64,000 nucleotides of DNA from Pseudomonadota bacterium (GCA_027623555.1 JAQBSZ010000013.1:1-64000), one strand, 5' to 3'. Positions 51,520 to 61,533 are shown, numbered from the stretch's first letter. Translations and numbers: made by a program. The notes: a model not told the origin generated them from the sequence alone.

Positions 51520-52314
51520 ATGAGACTGAATCTACAAAATCAACTGACTGTGGCGCTGCTGGCTGTACTAACCGCCTTACCGGTGGCTGCACAGGTCTAC
51601 CCGCAGATTTCCGGCAACCAGGATCCCATCTATGACCTCGGATACGATGATGCCGGGGAATTTAATTTCGTGAGAATCCAATTCGATACCTATTACGGAA
51701 GAGGCTTCGGTTATGGGCCCTGGTCAATTGATTTCCCTGATGCCGATATGAATTTCCTGCGTGGGGTATCGCGACTGACAAACATCCGAGTGATGAGCGA
51801 TCCCATAGTCTTGCGTTTCGATGATGATGCGATTTATGACTATCCGTTTCTGTACATGCTGGAGGTTGGCCAGGGTGGAGGCATGATACTCAACCCCGGC
51901 GAGATCGAAAACTTGCGGGAATACTTGTTGCGAGGTGGTTTTCTGCTGATTGACGATTTCTGGGGAGAGCAGCAGTACAATAATTTTCTCGCCGCCTTCA
52001 GTCAGGTGTTTCCAGATCGGGAGATAATCGAGTTAGACTCCGACCATGAGATTTTTCACGTATATTACGATATCGATGGACCCCAGCTTATTCCTGCCCT
52101 GTATCGCAGCGACGAGTACGGCGAACAGGGTATCGATTATGCCAGCAACCACGCCGTACTTGACGATTCGGGCCGCGTGATGGTGCTGATCAACTGGAAT
52201 TCAGACATGGGAGATGGCTGGGAACATACATACCATCCGGCCTATCCCACGCGCTATGCAAACTCTGCTTATCGCCTGGGTATCAATTACCTTATGTACT
52301 CAATGACGCATTAA
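51520..52314 (+). CDS. DUF4159 exported protein
   Basis: 264 residues from MRLNLQNQLTVALL, signal peptide to about LPVAAQ. The DUF4159 pattern is visible: FNFVRIQFDTYYGRGFGYG, YPFLYMLEVGQGGG, and NLREYLLRGGFLLIDDFWG. The fold resembles a class I glutamine amidotransferase without the nucleophilic Cys in the GGFLLIDD elbow. Family members are common in Planctomycetes and marine proteobacteria beside MoxR/VWA genes, which are absent here. Confidence 0.85.
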   Translation: MRLNLQNQLTVALLAVLTALPVAAQVYPQISGNQDPIYDLGYDDAGEFNFVRIQFDTYYGRGFGYGPWSIDFPDADMNFLRGVSRLTNIRVMSDPIVLRFDDDAIYDYPFLYMLEVGQGGGMILNPGEIENLREYLLRGGFLLIDDFWGEQQYNNFLAAFSQVFPDREIIELDSDHEIFHVYYDIDGPQLIPALYRSDEYGEQGIDYASNHAVLDDSGRVMVLINWNSDMGDGWEHTYHPAYPTRYANSAYRLGINYLMYSMTH

Positions 52315-52377
52315 CACTTGAAGATAAGATACGACTACCCAAGGCTTTTACTGTTTACAATAAAAAAGAGATATTCC

Positions 52378-53160
52378 ATGAAAAACATTCTGATGCTTCT
52401 TCTTCTGGCTATGCTGTTTTCTTCCCGGGTGATAGCGGTACCCTATGATCATATCCACCTGGCGGCACCCAATGCCCTGGATGCAGTCAATTGGTATGTA
52501 AAACATTTTGGTGGCGAAGCCGGACGATTCCTTCGTGCCGGTGATGGATCCGAGTACGCGATCGATCGGGTTTACTACGATGATATTTCGGTAATCTTTT
52601 TCGAGCGGGAACCCACCGGTGGCTCTGTAGGTACCGGGGTAGATCATTTCGGATTCTCAATGAGCAATGTCGAAGAAGTGGTTGCCAGCGTCGTCGCCGA
52701 TGGTGGCACACAGCTCGGTGATTTTGTCGAGTTCAGAGGCATGCAGATAGCATTCGTGGAAGATCCCTGGGGAACCAAGATCGAATTGATTAATGATCCT
52801 GAACTACGCGGTATGCACCATCTCCATCTTTCCTCCCCGGATCCTGAAGCTACACTGCAGTGGTATGGCGACAATTTCGGCGGCGAATCAGCACAATTTG
52901 CCGGCGCTCTACCCGGGTTACACTACGGCAATATCTGGCTGCTGGTCGCCAGGGCGGCAGCGACACCAGTGCCGACTGAAGGGCGCAGCTTCGATCACCT
53001 GGGCTGGAATTTCCAGGACCTTGATGCATCGGCCGAAACGCTCAAAGCCAATGGCGTAGTATTTTCGATGGACCCACGACCGTTTCGAGGAATTCGCATC
53101 TCCTTCGCCGAAGGCCCCGACGGCGTGCGCATCGAACTGGTAGAGAAACCTGATATTTAG
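52378..53160 (+). CDS. exported protein with two VOC domains
   Basis: 260 residues. Signal peptide MKNILMLLLLAMLFSSRVIA, then two tandem VOC modules: about 24-140 (DHIHLAAPNALDAVNWY ... VEDPWGTKIELI) and 146-258 (HHLHLSSPDPEATLQWY ... AEGPDGVRIELVE). The paired VOC repeat forms one complete metal-binding barrel; His and Glu ligands are in place in both halves. A secreted glyoxalase-like enzyme is unusual. Start chosen at the ATG because upstream codons are in AT-rich DNA. Confidence 0.8.
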   Translation: MKNILMLLLLAMLFSSRVIAVPYDHIHLAAPNALDAVNWYVKHFGGEAGRFLRAGDGSEYAIDRVYYDDISVIFFEREPTGGSVGTGVDHFGFSMSNVEEVVASVVADGGTQLGDFVEFRGMQIAFVEDPWGTKIELINDPELRGMHHLHLSSPDPEATLQWYGDNFGGESAQFAGALPGLHYGNIWLLVARAAATPVPTEGRSFDHLGWNFQDLDASAETLKANGVVFSMDPRPFRGIRISFAEGPDGVRIELVEKPDI

Positions 53161-53257
53161 ATATAAGAGTCAGGGTCTGAGCTATCCCTTTAAAAGTAGT
53201 GTGAGTTCTACGGATTCAAATTATCTGGGCACTTGGCTGAATAACGCCTGGTAGAAC

Positions 53258-53390
53258 GCACTGGCTTGGGAGGGTTTGTTCGCTCAGCGACTTGCCCTGC
53301 TCCGGGGTTCCCTCACTCGGTCGGGAGCCCAAAAAATGGGCTCACGCTGCGTCATTATTGCTGTGTGAACAAACCCTCCCAAGCCAGTGC
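53258..53390. repeat. long inverted repeat with shared core, copy 1
   Basis: Perfect 24-bp arms (53258-53281 and 53367-53390) starting GCACTGGCTTGGGAGGGTTT enclose an 85-bp loop with the inner stem GAGCCCA-N5-TGGGCTC (53325-53343). The loop holds the word CTCCGGGGTTCCCTCACTC at 53300-53318, shared with copy 2. No coding frame is convincing. With copy 2 it fills the 587-bp gap before aceE. Confidence 0.8.
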
Positions 53391-53544
53391 TTGCAGTTCC
53401 GACTAAACCTCGTGCAGTTTCAAAAGTCTATTATCTGGGATTGAAAATTCCCAGGAAGCTCTGAAATCATCTCAATGTCTGAACTGGATTGGATTCGAAG
53501 TTGATTGTTCTCAAACCAGGCAACAATCCAAGGCGATGAGCGGC

Positions 53545-53667
53545 TAGCTGGTGTAGCGGCAGACCGCGCCCCTCCGGGGTGCCCTCGCTCCGAAAAGCAG
53601 CCTCGCATAAAGCGCGAGTCTTTTTTCTGCGCTCGGCGCTGGTCTTTGATCGCCGCTACACCAGCTA
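53545..53667. repeat. long inverted repeat with shared core, copy 2
   Basis: Perfect 16-bp arms TAGCTGGTGTAGCGGC (53545-53560) and its complement (53652-53667), with a second imperfect stem inside (AGACCGCGCC with GGCGCTGGTCT). The loop contains CTCCGGGGTGCCCTCGCTC at 53572-53590, matching the core of copy 1 at 17 of 19 positions, and a GCGCGAG stem region. Possibly a mobile palindromic element. Confidence 0.75.
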
Positions 53668-53747
53668 ACCGGTCACCGCCGATCGGAGCCACGACACGCA
53701 CTTGAGGCTATGATGCACTGGAATGCAGCAAATCCACTTGATTAATC

Positions 53748-56420
53748 TTACCGGGTAACCGGATCCACTTTATCAGGATCGAATTTCAATTTGGCAAAGT
53801 GTTTCTTTAGCGTATTCGTACTGATCGTTCCATCACGAAACAATCCAACCAGTGCAGCGTGACAGATGTAATCAGTGCTGATCTCGAAGTAATCACGCAG
53901 GTCAGCCCGCGACTCACTCAATCCATAACCGTCGGTTCCCAACACGGTATAGTTCTCCGGCATCCAGCTGGCGACACTATTCGGCAGGGCCTTCATGTAG
54001 TCCGATGCGGCTACGTAGACGCCATCTGTACCTGCGAACAGTTTCTTGATGTAGGGTTCGCGAGCTTTCTTAAGCGGCTGCAGGCGATTAATACGCTTGC
54101 ACTCCTCGGCTTCGCGATAGAGTTCGTTGTAACTGGTAACGCTCCACACAGAAATCTTGAACCCCATCGATTCCAGCTTGGCTTGCGCGCCCAGTACCTG
54201 CTGCATGATGGAACCGCTTCCGAGCAAGTGAATCTGGGAATCGTTCACCGATCCGCTTGAAGCAAAAAGATAGGCACCGGCGAGAATACCGTCCTGCACA
54301 GACTTGTTCTCGGGAAGCGAGGGCATGACATAATTCTCGTTATAGGCCGTTATGTAATAGAAGATATTTTCCTGCAGTTCATACATGCGTCGAATACCTT
54401 CCCTGACGATTACGACTAACTCATAGGCGAATGCCGGGTCGTAGCTCTTCAGGTTGGGGTAGGTATTCGCAACAACCTGAGAATGACCATCCTGATGCTG
54501 GATACCTTCACCATTGAGTGTGGTGCGGCCAGCGGTGCCACCAATCAGGAACCCTCTGCACAGCATGTCGCCACAGGTCCAGATCATGTCTCCGACGCGT
54601 TGAAATCCGAAGATCGAATAGAAGAAGTAAAATGGAATCATCGGCAGCCCATGGATTGAATAGGCAGTCCCGGCGGCCAGGAAAGAAGCCAGCGCGCCTG
54701 TCTCACAGATGCCTTCCTGCAGGATCTGGCCGTCTTCTGCTTCCCGGTACGCCAGCAGCGTGTCGGCATCGACGGGAATATAGCGTTGACCCTGGAGCGA
54801 GAAAATACCTGCAATCTTGAACAGCGCCTCCAGTCCAAATGTACGTGCTTCGTCGGGCACGATTGGCACGATGTACCTGTTCAACGTTGGCTCCCGTAAC
54901 AGGATGGACAAGATTCGCACCAGGGACATGGTGGTGGATTGGGGGCGTGTGGTCGATGCCTGGGTCAGCGATTCGAAACTGCTCATTGGTGGCGCCGACA
55001 GCCGGGCGCAGGAGTTCTTGCGCTCTGGGATCTGGCCACCCAGTGCCTGACGCCTGGCCTTGAGATACTGTATTTCTTCACTGGTTTCTATTGGCTTGTA
55101 GAATTCAGCCTTGCGGATAGCGTCGTCCGTCAACGGGATGCCCCAGTTCTTGGCGATAGCCAGACGCTGGTCGCCATCCAGATTCTTCTTCTGGTGAACG
55201 GTGTTGCTTCCTTCGGCACCGATGATGCCGTCACCTTTTACGGTTTTCACGAGTATCACCGTAGGTTTGCCGTCGCTGTTTATTGCCCGCTGATAAGCTG
55301 CGAAGATCTTTGCTACATCCTGACCACCGCGTTTGATCTGTTTTACTTCATCATCGCTGAGGGAGTTCATCATGCGTTCCAGCTCAGGATTGCCGTCGAC
55401 CCAATGTTCCCGTTGTCTGCTGCCGGGCAATACTGAGTAGCGCTGATAGTCGCCATCGACACATTCTTCCATGCGCTTGCGGAGCGTGCCGTTGATGTCT
55501 TGAGCGAGTAGCTTGTCCCAGCCACCACCCCAGATGACCTTGATCACGTTCCAGCCTGAACCGGTGAAGGCGGCTTCCAATTCCTGGATTATTTTGCCAT
55601 TACCACGCACCGGGCCATCCAGGCGTTGCAAGTTGCAATTAATTACCAGGATGAGATTGTCCAGATTCTCCCGTGCAGCGATATTGATACTCCCCAGCAC
55701 CTCGGGCTCATCGGTTTCACCGTCGCCGATAAAGCACCAGACCTTTCCCCCAAGCTTGGGTTTCAAGCCACGGTTTTCCAGGTACTTGGCGAAGCGCGCC
55801 TGGTAGATCGCGGTTGGGGTGGACAGCCCCATCGAAGCATTGGCTACTTGCCAATAGTCAGGCATCGAGCGTGGATGCGGATAGGAGGTTAGCCCGCCCT
55901 CGGGCTGCAGCTCGCGCCGGTAATTCTCCAGCTGTTGCTTCGTTAATACCCCTTCCAGCCAGGAACGCGCATAGACACCGGGTGATGCATGAGGTTGGGG
56001 TATTACCAAATCGCCGCCATAGGTAGCAGAGCGATTGCGAAAGAAATGATTAAACCCAACCTCCATCATGGTTGCCGCCGAGGCATAGGTAGCAATGTGA
56101 CCCCCGACTCCGGCACCGGAATCCTGACCGCGCAAAACCATTGCCATGGCATTCCAGCGCAGGATGTTTTCGATGCGTTGTTCTAATTCGGAATGGCCGG
56201 GATAGGGAGGTTGTTCAGACAGTGATATGGTATTGAGGTAGGGCGTGTTTACGGTGACATCACTGCCACCAATGCTGTGTTCATAGCGCCAGTTAGCGAG
56301 GCGGCCAAGAATCTGTTGCACACCTTCAGCACCGTAATTCGCGTAGACATCTTCAATAGCTTCCAGCCATTCCCTGATGTCTTCGCTAATCCCGGATTCA
56401 GTGGGTGGCTTGCTATTCAT
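53748..56420 (-). CDS. aceE: pyruvate dehydrogenase E1 component, homodimeric
   Basis: 890 residues, close to the 887 of E. coli AceE. Signatures: RGQDSGAGVGGHIATYASAATMMEVGF is recognised from its parts (QDSGAGVGGHIATYASAA), the thiamine pyrophosphate motif WCFIGDGETDEPE with NLDNLILVINCNLQRLDGP, and the transketolase-like centre. It decarboxylates pyruvate and acetylates the lipoyl domain of E2. aceF and lpd are not in the window, so the operon is either split or continues elsewhere. Two palindromes lie just beyond its 3' end. Confidence 0.96.
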   Translation of the reverse strand: MNSKPPTESGISEDIREWLEAIEDVYANYGAEGVQQILGRLANWRYEHSIGGSDVTVNTPYLNTISLSEQPPYPGHSELEQRIENILRWNAMAMVLRGQDSGAGVGGHIATYASAATMMEVGFNHFFRNRSATYGGDLVIPQPHASPGVYARSWLEGVLTKQQLENYRRELQPEGGLTSYPHPRSMPDYWQVANASMGLSTPTAIYQARFAKYLENRGLKPKLGGKVWCFIGDGETDEPEVLGSINIAARENLDNLILVINCNLQRLDGPVRGNGKIIQELEAAFTGSGWNVIKVIWGGGWDKLLAQDINGTLRKRMEECVDGDYQRYSVLPGSRQREHWVDGNPELERMMNSLSDDEVKQIKRGGQDVAKIFAAYQRAINSDGKPTVILVKTVKGDGIIGAEGSNTVHQKKNLDGDQRLAIAKNWGIPLTDDAIRKAEFYKPIETSEEIQYLKARRQALGGQIPERKNSCARLSAPPMSSFESLTQASTTRPQSTTMSLVRILSILLREPTLNRYIVPIVPDEARTFGLEALFKIAGIFSLQGQRYIPVDADTLLAYREAEDGQILQEGICETGALASFLAAGTAYSIHGLPMIPFYFFYSIFGFQRVGDMIWTCGDMLCRGFLIGGTAGRTTLNGEGIQHQDGHSQVVANTYPNLKSYDPAFAYELVVIVREGIRRMYELQENIFYYITAYNENYVMPSLPENKSVQDGILAGAYLFASSGSVNDSQIHLLGSGSIMQQVLGAQAKLESMGFKISVWSVTSYNELYREAEECKRINRLQPLKKAREPYIKKLFAGTDGVYVAASDYMKALPNSVASWMPENYTVLGTDGYGLSESRADLRDYFEISTDYICHAALVGLFRDGTISTNTLKKHFAKLKFDPDKVDPVTR

Positions 56421-56513
56421 AGTTCCCGAGTCTAAAGCGGACTCGATCTTGAAGCTAGTGTGATCATCTCACGGCTAGCGTGGCCTACTAACTCGTGCAG
56501 GTAAGTACCACGG

Positions 56514-57050
56514 TCATTCTACGGCCACTTCGTTATTTACTGATGCCGAAAGGTTGGCAAGATAGCCGAGAATGAGTTCGGCATCGCGAACTACGCAGCC
56601 CTTGCTATTGAGAAGCATATACTCAGCACTAACGCGGCGTATATGATCAGCCTTGGCGATGGTGTCCTTAAACGTCTGGATTTCCCTGGGCGCCAGTCCG
56701 CGATCGAGATAAAAGTCGATGAGTATCCGCATCTCTTGCTCACTCAAACTATCGGCGAGTATCCGTGCGATGCCCGCTTTGAAATTATCCCAGGCATAGA
56801 CTTCAACGTAACAAGCCGCGATGCGATTCTTGAGTTGAGCAGGGAGTGCGACTTCGACCGACGTACTGACGATACTTGAATAGGTTCTGATGATGGCGCG
56901 GGTTTGTTGTTCTGCCAGTGATTCGAAACGCTTGCCCACTTCGGTCACCTGGATCAGGCGGTTGGCATCGCGAATTCCATCCGCGTACCCGGTACTGGTA
57001 AAGAGCAGCAGACAAGCGAGCAGGTATTTGTGGGCGATTCTACTCTTCAC
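56514..57050 (-). CDS. exported DUF2059-like protein
   Basis: 178 residues. Signal peptide MKSRIAHKYLLACLLLFTSTGYAD. Helical mature part with two cysteines (AACYVEVY, KGCVVRD). LADSLSEQEMRILIDFYLDRGLAPREIQTF resembles the 'mature DUF2059 helix' pattern, in which SPEEM...FY is typical. No further function can be proposed. Confidence 0.55.
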   Translation of the reverse strand: MKSRIAHKYLLACLLLFTSTGYADGIRDANRLIQVTEVGKRFESLAEQQTRAIIRTYSSIVSTSVEVALPAQLKNRIAACYVEVYAWDNFKAGIARILADSLSEQEMRILIDFYLDRGLAPREIQTFKDTIAKADHIRRVSAEYMLLNSKGCVVRDAELILGYLANLSASVNNEVAVE

Positions 57051-57288
57051 GGGAGATTTCCAATTCCGCAGCGAATTGCTAGGCGTGTTCCATGGTGCGT
57101 CAATGGTGTGTCCATAATGATAATCCCAAGGAATTGTACTCCATCAATTGAAAAGTCACATCCATCACGATTCGGTCCTCGCAGCGATCCTGGTGCCCGG
57201 ATACTGTCCAATGTCTGCATCAGATCAATTGACTGCTGCAGGGTACAATGACAACATGCTGACATAATTGCTATTTAGGAGTGGGGGA

Positions 57289-57729
57289 GTGCATTCTCCA
57301 AAGCGAATTCTTTATCTGGATCTGGTGCTGTCGATTTTTCGCCTCAACGGCCTGCTAATTGCCGAAGGCGACGCGATGACTGACGGATTGGGTCTGACGC
57401 ATGCGCGCTGGAAAGTGATAGGTGCCATCGCCTTGTCAAATGCCGGACTGACCGTACCCGGTATTGCCAGAGTGCTGGGACAATCCCGCCAGGCAGTGCA
57501 ACGTATCACCGATGTTATGGTGGAAGATGGATTACTGGATTACCAGGTGAATCCCAGGCACAAGCGTTCGGTATTGGTGACGCTCACCGAAGAAGGCAAT
57601 CATGTCTATAACGAGTTAAGGGAAGTGCAGGATCCCTGGGCAATTCAGAACACCGAAGACATTCCCATCGAAGAACTGGATCAGGCACTGCGCTTGATAC
57701 GCCGCCTGATCAAGAAATTCGATAAGTGA
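57289..57729 (+). CDS. MarR family regulator
   Basis: 146 residues from a GTG after GGAGTGGGGG. The winged helix is GLTHARWKVIGAIALSNAGLTVPGIARVLGQSRQAVQRITDVMVEDGLLDYQVNPRHKRSVLVTLTEEG in outline (helix NAGLTVPGIARVLGQSRQAV, wing NPRHKRSVLVTLT). Small dimeric repressors of this type respond to phenolics or oxidants. It starts the nnr-tsaE-ami-mutL-miaA run but is not normally part of it; 4 bp separate it from nnr. Confidence 0.88.
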   Translation: MHSPKRILYLDLVLSIFRLNGLLIAEGDAMTDGLGLTHARWKVIGAIALSNAGLTVPGIARVLGQSRQAVQRITDVMVEDGLLDYQVNPRHKRSVLVTLTEEGNHVYNELREVQDPWAIQNTEDIPIEELDQALRLIRRLIKKFDK

Positions 57730-57733
57730 TGGC

Positions 57734-59299
57734 ATGACCATGCAAGACTTTACTTCCAGACTACCCAGAAATTTGTACAGCGCGGCCCGGGTACAGCAAC
57801 TGGACCGGGTTGCCATCGATGAACTAGGTATAGCCGGATTCAAGTTGATGCAAATTGCTGGAAAGGCGGCATTTAATGCGCTATTGGAGCGGTGGCCGCA
57901 GGCGAATCGTCTCATCGTATTTACCGGGGCAGGTAACAACGGCGGTGATGGCTATATCATCGCGGGCCTGGCCAGGGAACAGGGATTTTCAGTCAACATC
58001 GTGCAAGTCGGTAATGAGTCTGCGCTATCCTCAGACGCGAAATTAGCCCACCGCTATGCTGTCGAAAGATCTGCGTCGATGATTGAGTTTAGTGAATTTG
58101 AGAGTGAACTCCAATTCGGTCATCCGAACTCGGTGATCGTGGATGCTCTGCTGGGAACCGGGTTGGACAGAGATGTGGCTGGCAATTACCAGCTGGCCAT
58201 AGATTGCATAAATGCCAGTGGCTTGCCGGTACTCGCTATCGACATTCCCTCAGGGCTGAACGCTGACACGGGAATAGCCATGGGCAGCACCGTAGTGGCA
58301 GCCGTAACGGTAACTTTCATCGGCATGAAGCAGGGCTTGCTGACTGGGCAGGGTAGAGACTTCGCCGGCACAGTAATCTTTAATAATCTGGATGTACCTG
58401 ATGAGGTCTATACTCGGGACTCATCACCGCCACCGTCTGCCTGTCGCATCGATATCAATTACGTCACACAGTTCCTGGCACCCCGCACGCGTTCATCACA
58501 TAAGGGCAAGCATGGTCATGTGCTGGTCATCGGCGGCGACTATGGCTATGGCGGTGCCGCATTGATGGCGGCCGAGGCAGCGCAACGGGCCGGTGCCGGG
58601 TTGGTCAGTGTCCTGACCCGTTCCGCTCACAGGCCAGCCTATCTGGCCCGCCGCCCGGAACTAATGGTGCTTGGCACCGAAGACGAAGATGCTGGCATCG
58701 AAGCGCTGCTTGCCAGGGCTGATGTGATCGCCATCGGTCCTGGCCTCGGGCGCAGTCAATGGTCGCGCAAACTGTTGCAGCTCGCCCTGGGTGCACAGGT
58801 GTCAGCCAATACTCCGCTGGTCGTCGATGCCGATGCACTCAATCTGCTGTCTGAGCGTGTGGGAAGTGGTGCGCCTAGCAAAAGAGAAAACTGGATTTTG
58901 ACTCCCCACCCTGGAGAGGCGGCTGCCTTGTTAAGCTGTGCTGTTACCGAAATTCAGGCTGACAGATTCTGGGCCGTTGCCGAGCTCAACAAGCGCTGGG
59001 GGGGGTGCTGTCTGTTAAAAGGCAGTGGCAGTCTGATCTGCGCGGCGAATGCAGACCAGCCGATTTACTTATGTACCGAAGGCAATGCTGGCATGGCCTC
59101 CGGTGGCATGGGCGACGTGCTCTCCGGCGTCGCCGCCAGTTTAGTAGCGCAGGGAATGACGCTGACGCAGAGTCTCTGTAGCGCGGTCTGTATACATGGT
59201 GAGGCAGCCGATCTGGCTATGGCAGCCGGAGGTCAGCGCGGCATGGTCGCCACGGATCTGCTGCCTTTCATTCGCCAGTTAGTCAATCCTTCACTGTAA
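57734..59299 (+). CDS. nnr: bifunctional NAD(P)H-hydrate epimerase/dehydratase
   Basis: 521 residues. The N-terminal YjeF_N half (1-225) has TGAGNNGGDGYIIAGLA and DALLGTGLDRDVAGNY; the C-terminal carbohydrate-kinase-like half has KGKHGHVLVIGGDYGYGGAALMAAEAA and the catalytic NAGMASGGMGDVLSGVAASL. Together they repair hydrated NADH and NADPH: epimerisation then ADP-dependent dehydration. A classic fusion. Overlap and spacing suggest cotranscription with tsaE. Confidence 0.94.
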   Translation: MTMQDFTSRLPRNLYSAARVQQLDRVAIDELGIAGFKLMQIAGKAAFNALLERWPQANRLIVFTGAGNNGGDGYIIAGLAREQGFSVNIVQVGNESALSSDAKLAHRYAVERSASMIEFSEFESELQFGHPNSVIVDALLGTGLDRDVAGNYQLAIDCINASGLPVLAIDIPSGLNADTGIAMGSTVVAAVTVTFIGMKQGLLTGQGRDFAGTVIFNNLDVPDEVYTRDSSPPPSACRIDINYVTQFLAPRTRSSHKGKHGHVLVIGGDYGYGGAALMAAEAAQRAGAGLVSVLTRSAHRPAYLARRPELMVLGTEDEDAGIEALLARADVIAIGPGLGRSQWSRKLLQLALGAQVSANTPLVVDADALNLLSERVGSGAPSKRENWILTPHPGEAAALLSCAVTEIQADRFWAVAELNKRWGGCCLLKGSGSLICAANADQPIYLCTEGNAGMASGGMGDVLSGVAASLVAQGMTLTQSLCSAVCIHGEAADLAMAAGGQRGMVATDLLPFIRQLVNPSL

Positions 59300-59324
59300 T
59301 CGTCATTCGATTGTTACCTCGATA

Positions 59325-59855
59325 ATGTCTGAATTCCAAACACTGCTCGCCGACGAGGAAGCTACCATCGAGTTCGGTAAACGCCTGGCCGTGGCAACAT
59401 TTATCGAGGCTCAGGATAGTAGAGAAGCTATCGCTGCGGGCCAGGGTGTGCCAACTTGTGGCGGTATCGTGCATCTGATTGGTGACCTCGGTGCCGGCAA
59501 GACTACGCTTACTCGCGGGATCATGCGTGGCTTCGGTTATCAGGGTGCGGTAAAGAGCCCCACCTATACGCTGGTAGAGCCCTATGAGTTTGAGCGATGC
59601 CAGATCTACCATTTCGATCTGTATCGATTGGCCGACCCTGAAGAAGTCCTCTACCTGGGGATTGACGATTATTTCAGTGGCTCTAATCTTTGCATTATCG
59701 AATGGGCAGATAAGGGGGCAAACCTGATTCCTCCCGCTGATCTGCGTATCGAACTCGAGACTGAGGGAACCGGGCGGCGCCTGAATTGTCAGACAGTTTC
59801 TGCAAAGGGTGAGGCTATAGCCAAAAGATTGCTGAAAAAAGGCCGAAATCTATAG
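59325..59855 (+). CDS. tsaE: tRNA threonylcarbamoyladenosine ATPase TsaE
   Basis: 176 residues. P-loop GDLGAGKTTLTRG (about 53-65), then SPTYTLVEPYEF and the Walker B-like IYHFDLYRLADPEEVLYLGIDDYF. TsaE turns the TsaBD complex over during t6A37 synthesis in tRNAs. Slightly long N-terminus (RDS..GVPTCGG insertion) compared with the usual 150 residues. Standard gene order in gammaproteobacteria. Confidence 0.94.
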   Translation: MSEFQTLLADEEATIEFGKRLAVATFIEAQDSREAIAAGQGVPTCGGIVHLIGDLGAGKTTLTRGIMRGFGYQGAVKSPTYTLVEPYEFERCQIYHFDLYRLADPEEVLYLGIDDYFSGSNLCIIEWADKGANLIPPADLRIELETEGTGRRLNCQTVSAKGEAIAKRLLKKGRNL

Positions 59856-59898
59856 ACAACGCAGACTATGGCATTCAAAAGCCCAGAAAGCAGCAACC

Positions 59899-61416
59899 AT
59901 GCATTTTAGAAGTAACCAAGCTCCAAGAAGGCGCATCAGCTGGCTGGTCCTTATCGGCCTGGCGTGCAGTGCCAACGTATTTGCCGCCAGTATCGATGAG
60001 GTGCGCATGTGGCGAGCGCCCGATCATACCCGGCTGGTTTTTGATCTCAGCGATGCGGTGAACTACCAGCTGTTTACTCTGGACAACCCTTATCGCGTGG
60101 TCATCGATGTTATCGATGCAGAACTCATCGACGATCTGTCAGGACTGGATTTCACCGGAAGCCCTATCGTCAAAGTACGCAGTGGAGTACGCGAAGGCAA
60201 CGATGTGCGCATCGTTCTGGATCTCACCACCAAGGTAAATCCGTCCAGCTTCACACTGGCCCCGAATAGCGAACTCGGTGATCGCCTGGTAGTGGATCTT
60301 TATGACCTGGAAACTTCGACCGCACCGACCTTGAGAACGCTGCCGCCGGCTTCCGATCTGAGTCAGGGCAGGCGCGAGATCGTGGTGGCAATCTCGGCAG
60401 GTCATGGCGGTGAAGATCCGGGCAGCACGGGTTACGACGGCCGTATAAAAGAGAAGAATGTCACGCTCGCGCTATCACGAGCCCTGTTCAATCGGCTCAA
60501 CAGTATGCCCGGGTATCGACCGATCATGATTCGTGAGGGAGATTACTATGTTGAGTTGCAGCGTCGACCGCAGATTGCCCGCGACAACCGCGCCGATCTG
60601 TTCGTGGCGATTCATGCAGACTGGTATCGCAGCAGTCAGGCCAATGGTGTCACCATCTATGCGCTTTCCGGTGATCGGGCCGACCGGGAAAATGCAAGCC
60701 GGGTAACCCAGAAAGAGAACAGTTCAGATTTGCTTGGCGGCGTCGGTGGCGATCTCATTCTTGGTGGTCTGGATGATGATGTGGCACTCACGCTGGTGTC
60801 ATTGCAAATGGCATGGAGCATGGAGCAGAGCCTGATTGCAGGCACCAGTATACTCGACTCGCTGGATGGGGTTACCCGGCTGCGCCGGGACAAGGTGCAA
60901 CAGGCCTCACTGCAGGTTCTGAATTCACCGGATATTCCATCAATACTTATCGAGACCGGCTACCTGTCAAATCCCGCTGAAGCAAAACGCCTTAACTCCT
61001 CCAGTTTTCAAAATCAGATGGCTGCCGCGATTGCCCAGGGAGTCATGAATTATTTCTATGATGCTCCACCAGAAGGAACCCTGGTCGCCTGGCAGAAACA
61101 GAATGGCATTTCGCCTGGATCTTATACGGTCAGACGTGGCGACAACCTGTCGGAGATCGCCGAACGTTTCGGTACCACACTGGCTGATTTGAAAACAATG
61201 AATGCTATTCGCTCCAATACAATTCAAATCGGCCAGGTGCTGGCGCTTCCCGGCGGTGAGCCTTTCCGGGCTTCGCAACATATAATCCAAAGAGGTGAGA
61301 CCTTGTCGGAGATCGCTGCGCAATACCGGGTCAGTCTCTCCCGCCTGCGCCAGGCCAATAGCCTCTCTTCAGATCGCATCATGGTTGGCCAGGTTCTGAA
61401 GATTCCTGCCAGCTGA
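59899..61416 (+). CDS. amiB: N-acetylmuramoyl-L-alanine amidase, AmiB/C type
   Basis: 505 residues. Signal peptide (to about 30, VFAAS), an AMIN domain (30-140, EVRMWRAPDHTRLVFDLS, FRVV-type), the amidase_3 domain with zinc ligands in SAGHGGEDPGSTG, DNRADLFVAIHAD, and the catalytic Glu in SILIETGYLSN, and two LysM repeats at the C-terminus (YTVRRGDNLSEIAERFG and HIIQRGETLSEIAAQYR). It cleaves the amide bond in peptidoglycan during cell separation. The symbol follows its place before mutL. Confidence 0.92.
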   Translation: MHFRSNQAPRRRISWLVLIGLACSANVFAASIDEVRMWRAPDHTRLVFDLSDAVNYQLFTLDNPYRVVIDVIDAELIDDLSGLDFTGSPIVKVRSGVREGNDVRIVLDLTTKVNPSSFTLAPNSELGDRLVVDLYDLETSTAPTLRTLPPASDLSQGRREIVVAISAGHGGEDPGSTGYDGRIKEKNVTLALSRALFNRLNSMPGYRPIMIREGDYYVELQRRPQIARDNRADLFVAIHADWYRSSQANGVTIYALSGDRADRENASRVTQKENSSDLLGGVGGDLILGGLDDDVALTLVSLQMAWSMEQSLIAGTSILDSLDGVTRLRRDKVQQASLQVLNSPDIPSILIETGYLSNPAEAKRLNSSSFQNQMAAAIAQGVMNYFYDAPPEGTLVAWQKQNGISPGSYTVRRGDNLSEIAERFGTTLADLKTMNAIRSNTIQIGQVLALPGGEPFRASQHIIQRGETLSEIAAQYRVSLSRLRQANSLSSDRIMVGQVLKIPAS

Positions 61417-61533
61417 GTTATTGCCGGCTGATTCTATTCGGCACTGCATCTTTCTCCAGGGTCACTGAGATATTAATTAAACGCGATGGTGCTACAATGC
61501 CCTGCACCGTTGTTGCTTCTTTTCCCAAATCAA

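Noticed and set aside
53505..53705. Open frame of 66 codons within the second palindrome
   Set aside because: It coincides with both palindrome arms, has no ribosome site and its composition reflects the stem-loop sequence.
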